Below are positions 59,167 to 64,000 of a stretch of 64,000 nucleotides of DNA, in pieces. A program made the translations under genes and the position numbers. The DNA comes from CAYQJL01 sp964573295. GTDB taxonomy: Bacteria > Eisenbacteria > RBG-16-71-46 > CAIMUX01 > WJJG01. Location of the stretch: positions 1-64,000 of the forward strand of contig CAZNJE010000010.1 of NCBI GenBank assembly GCA_964573295.1, written 5' to 3'. The notes beneath the pieces are model-generated. The model was given only the letters and a program-made list of their open reading frames with translations. It was not told the origin of the DNA and ran no database searches. Every line of letters starts with the position of its first letter. The first letter of the stretch is position 1.

Positions 59167-61689
59167 GTGAGGACCTGCATGAAGCTTCTCGGCCCGGTAG
59201 CCCTGGTTTTCACCGGCGCGATCTGCCTGTCCGGCTGTGGAGAACAGGACTTGTACGAGCCGCCGGTGAGCGATTACAACGTCGTGGGCCGCGGCTCGCT
59301 GCCGACCGAGGCCCTGGACGTCGACATCCTCGGAACCACCGCGTTCGTGGCCGCCGGCCAGGGAGGCCTCCGTGCCTTCGATATTTCCAATCCCGCGAAC
59401 CCCACCCTCCTGTGGACGGTCAACACCAACCGGGACGCCGAGTACCTGCGCGTGGAGCGCACCTACCTTCCCAGCGGTGACTTCATGGACGTGGCTTTCG
59501 TCACCCATTCCACCGAGGGCATTCATACCTTCGATGCCACACCCGGCGTCCCCGACTCCTTGCGACCGATCAGCTCCGCCGGGACAACCGCCATTCGAGC
59601 CTATGACCTGTGCGTCGTCCCCGGCGAATATTTGACCGACCCCTACACAGTCTACCTGGCCGATACCTGGAAAGGCATCCGGGTGCACTTTTCGGACGAA
59701 ACGCTGCCGGGGGTCATCCGCTATAAAAATTTCGTCTCCTCCTATGGCGAAACCCAGGCCCTCGACGTCGTCGACGGCATTGCCTACGTGGCCGACGACC
59801 AGATGGGAGTCACCGTGATCAACGTGCGCCGGGTCACCGTCGACGGCATGTTCATCGTCGACAACGAAGATACCCCGGGTGAGGCTCAGGGCATCGACGT
59901 CGAGGACGGCTACGCGTTCGTCGCCGACTACAGACGAGGCGTCCATGTCATGCGCATCGACGAGAACTACCATCTCGAAACCGTCGCGAGTCTGCCGGTG
60001 GGCGGGTATTGCTTGGACATCGTCGTCCAGGACGGCTTCGCTTTCGTGGCGGCCAGGGACGCCGGCATGCACGTCATCGACGTCCGCGATCCGGAGCACC
60101 CGCGCCTGGCCGGCACGGTGATCTCCTCGGACGCACGGGCAGTCGCCGTCGGCGAGGACAACATCGTCTGCATCGCCGACGCCGAGGAGGGCTTGATCGT
60201 ACTGCGCGGCCCGCAGCCATTGATCGACAACGAAGCCCCCGGCGCGGTCACCGATCTGACGGCCCGGCTCGAGACTTTGAGCGAACTCGTCCTTTCCTGG
60301 ACGGCGCCGGGAGATGACGGTGACACGGGCCAGGCCCGGGACTACGAGATTAGCCAGAGCAGTACGCCGATCACCGTAGAAAACTTCACGGAGGCCACGC
60401 GTTTGGTCCGCCGCCCCCTGCCCGCCGAGGCCGGCACCGTGCAGACGCTGGGCATCACGGGCCTCGAGGCCGACAGCACCTATTACTTCGCCCTGCGCAC
60501 GACGGATGATTCGTTCAACACGAGCGATCTTTCCAATGTTGCCCAGGCGATCATGACCCAGCCATCTCTGGCGCCCAGTCCGGTGAGTCCCGATCTTGGT
60601 GATGCCTCTACCGAATTCACCTACCAGGTCGAGTACGCCGATCCCGAAGGCGACGCCCCGGAGGTCGCCACCGTTTTGATCGACGGCGAGGCCCATGACA
60701 TGACTCCCGCCGGGGGCCAGGAGCTCGATTTTGCCGCCGGCGTCCTCTTCGAATACTCCACGACGCTGCCGGCCGATGTGCACACCTATCAGTTCGTCTT
60801 TGACGACGGCCACGGGCCGTTGATCACGACCGGCGTCTTCGATGGTCCGGAGATGCCGATCGACCCGTTCGATTACGCGATGGTTCCGATCGATGTCGGC
60901 GAGGGGGTGACCTTCACCATGGGCAGCCCGACCGGCGAGATGGGTCGCGACAACGACGAGCTACAGCACGAGGTGACGTTGACGCGCGGCTATGAGATTG
61001 CGGAGATCGAGGTCACCCAGTCGCTTTACGTGACGATCATGGAGACCAACCCGTCCTTCTTCTCCGGATTCTCACGTCCGGTCGAGACGGTGACCTGGTA
61101 CGATGCCGTCGCTTTCTGCAACGCGTACTCGACCCACGATGGGCTCACACCGGTCTACGAAATCACCGGCGAGGTCTACAATGCTGACGGAAACATCATC
61201 GCGGCCAGCGTGACCTGGAACCGCTCGGCCGCTGGGTACCGACTACCGACCGAAGCCGAATGGGAGTACGCTTGCCGGGCCGGCTCGGCCGAGGCCCTCG
61301 CCAACGGCACGCTCACTGAGCCCCAGTGCGGCCTGGACCCCAACCTCGATCTGATCGGGTGGTATTGCGGCAACTCGGAGATCGCGGGCACGGCACGTGC
61401 CCAGGGAGTGGCCACCCAAGAGGAGGCCAACGAACTCGGCCTCTACGACATGCACGGCAATGTCTGGGAGTGGTGTTGGGACGTCTATGCGCCATACGAC
61501 GGTGAGGCGCAAACCGATCCCGAGGGCCCGGACGAGGGCGTGGTCTCGGACGCTCACGTTCGGCGCGGCGGCAGCTGGTTCTATTTCGCCCGCGACTGCC
61601 GCTCGGCCTCGCGTGACAGCTTCCTGCCAAGCTCGGCGGACAACACGGTGGGATTCCGGGTGGCGCGAACCGTTATCGGTCTCCGTTGA
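59167..61689 (+). CDS. lipoprotein with LVIVD-type propeller, fibronectin III and FGE-like domains
   Basis: An 840-residue predicted lipoprotein. The lipobox is CLSGCG (Cys24). Residues about 40-350 have LVIVD-type propeller repeats (AFVAAGQGGLRAFDISNPANP, AYVADDQMGVTVINV, AFVAARDAGMHVIDVRDPEHP). A fibronectin III domain follows (about 355-470) and a beta-sandwich segment. The last 270 residues are a formylglycine-generating-enzyme/sulfatase-modifying domain with TFTMGSPTGEMG, RPVETVTWYDAVAFCN, RLPTEAEWEYACRAG and GNVWEWCWDVY, but many such domains bind or modify other things. Start: GTG 59167 with AAGGAGGAAA upstream. It lies 31 bases after the barrel gene and overlaps the next convergent gene by 17 bases. 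Confidence 0.85.
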   Translation: MRTCMKLLGPVALVFTGAICLSGCGEQDLYEPPVSDYNVVGRGSLPTEALDVDILGTTAFVAAGQGGLRAFDISNPANPTLLWTVNTNRDAEYLRVERTYLPSGDFMDVAFVTHSTEGIHTFDATPGVPDSLRPISSAGTTAIRAYDLCVVPGEYLTDPYTVYLADTWKGIRVHFSDETLPGVIRYKNFVSSYGETQALDVVDGIAYVADDQMGVTVINVRRVTVDGMFIVDNEDTPGEAQGIDVEDGYAFVADYRRGVHVMRIDENYHLETVASLPVGGYCLDIVVQDGFAFVAARDAGMHVIDVRDPEHPRLAGTVISSDARAVAVGEDNIVCIADAEEGLIVLRGPQPLIDNEAPGAVTDLTARLETLSELVLSWTAPGDDGDTGQARDYEISQSSTPITVENFTEATRLVRRPLPAEAGTVQTLGITGLEADSTYYFALRTTDDSFNTSDLSNVAQAIMTQPSLAPSPVSPDLGDASTEFTYQVEYADPEGDAPEVATVLIDGEAHDMTPAGGQELDFAAGVLFEYSTTLPADVHTYQFVFDDGHGPLITTGVFDGPEMPIDPFDYAMVPIDVGEGVTFTMGSPTGEMGRDNDELQHEVTLTRGYEIAEIEVTQSLYVTIMETNPSFFSGFSRPVETVTWYDAVAFCNAYSTHDGLTPVYEITGEVYNADGNIIAASVTWNRSAAGYRLPTEAEWEYACRAGSAEALANGTLTEPQCGLDPNLDLIGWYCGNSEIAGTARAQGVATQEEANELGLYDMHGNVWEWCWDVYAPYDGEAQTDPEGPDEGVVSDAHVRRGGSWFYFARDCRSASRDSFLPSSADNTVGFRVARTVIGLR

Positions 61690-62758
61690 GCAGTCCGTAC
61701 TCGCGGCAATGGCAGAGCCGGGTCCGGCCCGTTTCGGGATCCCGCAGGTGGAACGAGTTACCCTGGCACCGGTCCCATTCCCCACAGGTGGCACAGGCGC
61801 CGGTCTTCATCCAGCTCCGGTCCCGGAACTCCTGGTACTTGTTCTCCCACACGTCGGAGAACGAGTCGGTGTGGATATTGCCTTGCTTGAAACGCCGGTC
61901 GATGTTGGGACAGGCCAGGATATCCCCGTCGACCATGATCCCCGCCACGTGGATGCCCGCCTGACAGAAGTAGGGGTAATCGCGCACCTGGCTCTCGACC
62001 TTCGGCCCCAGGTAACCGGACTCGGAGTAGTTGACGTGTAGCTCATTCTTGGCGCGGAAGGACTTGATCTTCTCGATCATCTCACGAAACTGTGCCTTCG
62101 TCAGATACAGCTCGGGATGGTCCGCCGCCGGCCTTCCCGGGGAGAGTGTGTAGAGCCGCCAGTCACGGACGCCCAGCGCCCGGAGCAGCAGATACAGCCG
62201 GTCCAAGGTCGGCAGGCTGCGCTGGTGGACGCAGGTGACCACATCCATCGCTTTCCAGTAGGGGTAGCGGCGGAGCATCGAGATCGTCTCGATGGCCTTC
62301 GAGAAGGCACCCTCCTTGCCACGCAGCCAGTCGTGCTCGTCACTCAAACCGTCCAGACTCACCGAAATCGAGTGCAAGCCAGCCCCGTAGGCCTGGCGCA
62401 TCTTGTCGGGCGTCCACGCGTAGCCGTTGGTCACCAGGCCCCAGCAGAATTCGAGTGCGGTGATCTCGCGGCCCAGATGGAAGAGGTCGGGGTAGCACAG
62501 CGGCTCACCACCGGTGAGAGCGACGGTGATGCCGCGCGGGTCATGGTGGCGTCGGATGTCACGGAGCACCTTCAGAACGGCGTCAACAGAGAGGTGCTTC
62601 TTCTCGCCCCCGCGCCTGCATTCGGCGCCGCAGTGTAGGCAGGCAAGATTGCACGCCGTGGTGACCTCAACGAAGAGGTAGCTCAGCGTAGGGGGGTGTT
62701 CCCCGGGGACCGGGGATGCGGCCGCCGGTGCGGGCCGCACGTGCTTGGGAGTACCCAT
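61673..62758 (-). CDS. radical SAM protein with SPASM-like C-terminus
   Basis: A 361-residue enzyme. The cluster motif is CNLACLHC (CX3CX2C), preceded by YLFVEVTTA; GGEPL and VSLDGLSDEHDWLRG are further radical SAM marks. The C-terminal part carries extra Cys in a SPASM-like arrangement (FCQAG, ILACPN, GACATCGEWDRCQG, LCHC), which binds auxiliary iron-sulfur clusters. Such enzymes modify proteins or peptides (sulfatase maturation, RiPP). The start at ATG 62758 is uncertain, with AGGAGA 13 bases upstream; the longer frame runs into repeats. Its 3' end overlaps the convergent FGE-like lipoprotein gene by 17 bases. Confidence 0.85.
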   Translation of the reverse strand: MGTPKHVRPAPAAASPVPGEHPPTLSYLFVEVTTACNLACLHCGAECRRGGEKKHLSVDAVLKVLRDIRRHHDPRGITVALTGGEPLCYPDLFHLGREITALEFCWGLVTNGYAWTPDKMRQAYGAGLHSISVSLDGLSDEHDWLRGKEGAFSKAIETISMLRRYPYWKAMDVVTCVHQRSLPTLDRLYLLLRALGVRDWRLYTLSPGRPAADHPELYLTKAQFREMIEKIKSFRAKNELHVNYSESGYLGPKVESQVRDYPYFCQAGIHVAGIMVDGDILACPNIDRRFKQGNIHTDSFSDVWENKYQEFRDRSWMKTGACATCGEWDRCQGNSFHLRDPETGRTRLCHCREYGLLNGDR

Positions 62759-63210
62759 GTGCGGATCGAATCTCCTCTCGGCGCGCGTGCAAGTCATCTC
62801 CACCGGCGCCGCCGGCTTGGCTCTGGCTCGGCGCTGGCTCGGCTCCGGGTCGGTTCTGGCTCGGCGCTGGCTCAACGGCGACTCGGCGCTGGCTTCTCCC
62901 AGCACCTTCCGAGCTGCCTGCACGGTTGCAAACCTTCCGCAGGCTGTGGTTCCAGGAGAATCATCGCCCACAAGTGCCACAAAATCGGACATTTAGTGTC
63001 CCATTTCAGTGACGGTCCGGAATCGAACTGGCGGGAGCCGCTACCGCGGCGAAAGACGCAACTTATGTGCCCACAAGAAATTGAGACGTTGTTTCCCCCG
63101 GTTGGCGCTTGAGTGCGTCGGCCGCCTCCCGGTACGCTGAACGCTCTTCACAGCGAAGATCGGCTGGATCACGCACACCTTCGCTGGAGGCGAACTCCAG
63201 GAGAGATTGG
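62759..63210. other. divergent region between the radical SAM gene and sdhC
   Basis: This 452-base gap holds direct repeats (62820-62890) and an inverted repeat GGACA-TTTAG-TGTCC (62987-63001). I see no supported gene. Confidence 0.6.
62820..62890. repeat. imperfect direct repeats rich in CTGGCTCGGCG
   Basis: TCTGGCTCGGCGCTGGCTC occurs twice about 35 bp apart, with related CTCGGCGCTGGCT copies around. It would encode SQRRAR-type repeats if the radical SAM gene began further upstream. Confidence 0.75.
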
Positions 63211-63954
63211 ATGGGCATCTGGAGAGACCTGTTCTGGTCATCGGTCGGCAAGAAGTTCATCTCGGGCTTGACCGGCCTCTTTCTCGTTGTCTTCGTCGTC
63301 GCCCATCTGGCCGGCAACTTCACGCTCCTGATCGGCGAGGGCGCCTTCAATGAGTACGCCCACTTCATCGAGTCCTTGGCCCACGGCTGGGTGCTTCCGG
63401 TCTTCGAGGTGGGTCTTGCGACCGTGTTCATCCTGCACATCCTATCGGGCGCCAGCGTGGCCCTCTTCGACAAGTATCGCGCACGGCCGGTGCGCTATGC
63501 CGTCAGCGCAAACGCCGGTCACACCAGTCGCAAAGGGCTTTCCTCACGCACGATGATCATCTCCGGACTCGTGCTGCTCATCTTCCTGATCGCGCACGTG
63601 ATCATGTTCCGCTTCGGCGACGCCCGCTTGGTCCCCGCCGGAAACGGAGGCGCAGCCGGCCACGGTCAGATGCGGGACCTCTACGCGCTGGTCGTGCAGG
63701 CGTTCAAGCAGGAGGCCGTCACGGCCGGTTACGTGGCCGTCATGATCGTTCTGGGGATTCACCTTCGCCACGGCTTCTGGAGCGCATTCCAGTCGCTGGG
63801 CTGGACCCGGGCGGGCTCGCTGGACGGCCTCGCCAAACTGGGTGTGGTGATCACGATCCTCCTGGCGCTTGGATTCCTGTTATTGCCCGTCTATATCTAC
63901 CTGTTCGCCGACCTTCCGGCATCCGTGCCCACTCAGGGAGGGGGAGGATCATGA
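63211..63954 (+). CDS. sdhC: succinate dehydrogenase/fumarate reductase cytochrome b subunit
   Basis: A 247-residue membrane anchor of complex II with five TM helices, of the single-subunit, two-heme (b558) type. His residues for heme are in VVAHLAGNFTLL, ILHILSGASVAL, LIAHVIMFRFGD and LGIHLRHGFWSA. It transfers electrons between the flavoprotein and quinone. An AGGAGAG site precedes the ATG at 63211, which begins at the usual N-terminus. It overlaps the next gene by four bases (ATGA), so the two are coupled. Confidence 0.93.
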   Translation: MGIWRDLFWSSVGKKFISGLTGLFLVVFVVAHLAGNFTLLIGEGAFNEYAHFIESLAHGWVLPVFEVGLATVFILHILSGASVALFDKYRARPVRYAVSANAGHTSRKGLSSRTMIISGLVLLIFLIAHVIMFRFGDARLVPAGNGGAAGHGQMRDLYALVVQAFKQEAVTAGYVAVMIVLGIHLRHGFWSAFQSLGWTRAGSLDGLAKLGVVITILLALGFLLLPVYIYLFADLPASVPTQGGGGS

Positions 63955-64000
63955 CAACGAACGCCCGCCTCCTCGATGCCCGGATCCCTGGCGGCCCGCT
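63951..64000 (+). CDS. sdhA: succinate dehydrogenase flavoprotein subunit, start only
   Basis: The first 16 codons of a gene cut by the window edge. A GGGGGAGGAT ribosome site precedes the ATG, and the translation MTTNARLLDARIPGGP fits the N-terminus of SdhA (LD..IP.GPL). Its overlap with the sdhC stop is as expected for this operon. Confidence 0.7.
   Translation, partial: MTTNARLLDARIPGGP

Noticed and set aside
61673..61689. assembly error at the overlap of the FGE-like and radical SAM genes
   Set aside because: Both ends read naturally and short convergent overlaps are common; nothing else looks disturbed.

Overview
The window looks like a chromosomal segment of a GC-rich, diderm (two-membrane) respiring bacterium. 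Evidence for an outer membrane includes predicted beta-barrel proteins, an AsmA-type protein and lipoproteins. Several secreted proteins carry FlgD-like C-terminal domains, a habit common in the Fibrobacterota-Chlorobiota-Bacteroidota superphylum and related candidate phyla such as Eisenbacteria or Krumholzibacteriota. That placement is an inference from gene style, not from a marker gene. I see no rRNA or tRNA genes, no CRISPR array, no phage and no insertion sequence.

Layout. Positions 1-5613 hold three secreted proteins: a parallel beta-helix protein, a PQQ-type propeller protein, and a BNR/sialidase-type protein split by an in-frame TGA. Positions 5729-10460 hold a minus-strand cluster of four uncharacterised membrane proteins (one DUF6754-like) behind an M29 aminopeptidase. 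From 10862 come a response regulator, a histidine kinase and a glycosyltransferase, then an M24 aminopeptidase, a large AsmA-family protein and a STAS-domain protein. Positions 19048-21932 hold a thioredoxin-domain/outer-membrane-barrel fusion divergent from a thioredoxin. Next are a prodomain-like secreted protein, an isocitrate/isopropylmalate dehydrogenase, a DMT transporter, a CehA/McbA-type hydrolase, a Ub-Mut7-C protein, an ammonia-lyase with an Ala-Cys-Gly MIO triad, three small envelope proteins and a VIT1/CCC1 transporter.

Positions 33232-45142 are one continuous heme operon: a CcsA/HemX-like membrane protein, then hemA-hemC-hemD-hemB-hemL-hemE-hemN-hemH-hemG. It covers every step from glutamyl-tRNA to protoheme, with overlapping starts and stops in its first half. 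HemE and HemH carry low-complexity insertions.

Positions 45172-52496 are mixed: an alpha-helical unknown, a B12-type radical SAM protein with an unusual cysteine spacing, a secreted propeller-like protein, a flavin reductase-like protein, a methyltransferase and a membrane acyltransferase-like protein. Positions 52888-61689 are the most interesting block: pgsB-pgsC-pgsW (poly-gamma-glutamate synthesis) followed on the same strand by two secreted proteins that share four copies of an unrecognised beta-domain, one ending in an outer-membrane barrel, and a lipoprotein with LVIVD-type propeller, fibronectin and FGE-like domains. This could be a complete synthesis-plus-envelope system for a poly-gamma-glutamate-like polymer in a diderm. 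The window closes with a radical SAM/SPASM protein and the start of a succinate dehydrogenase operon (sdhC, sdhA).

Intergenic regions repeatedly contain short tandem repeat arrays (periods 9-37 bp), each with its own sequence. Repeat-like sequence also appears inside some N-termini and as insertions in housekeeping proteins, so local repeat expansion seems active in this genome.
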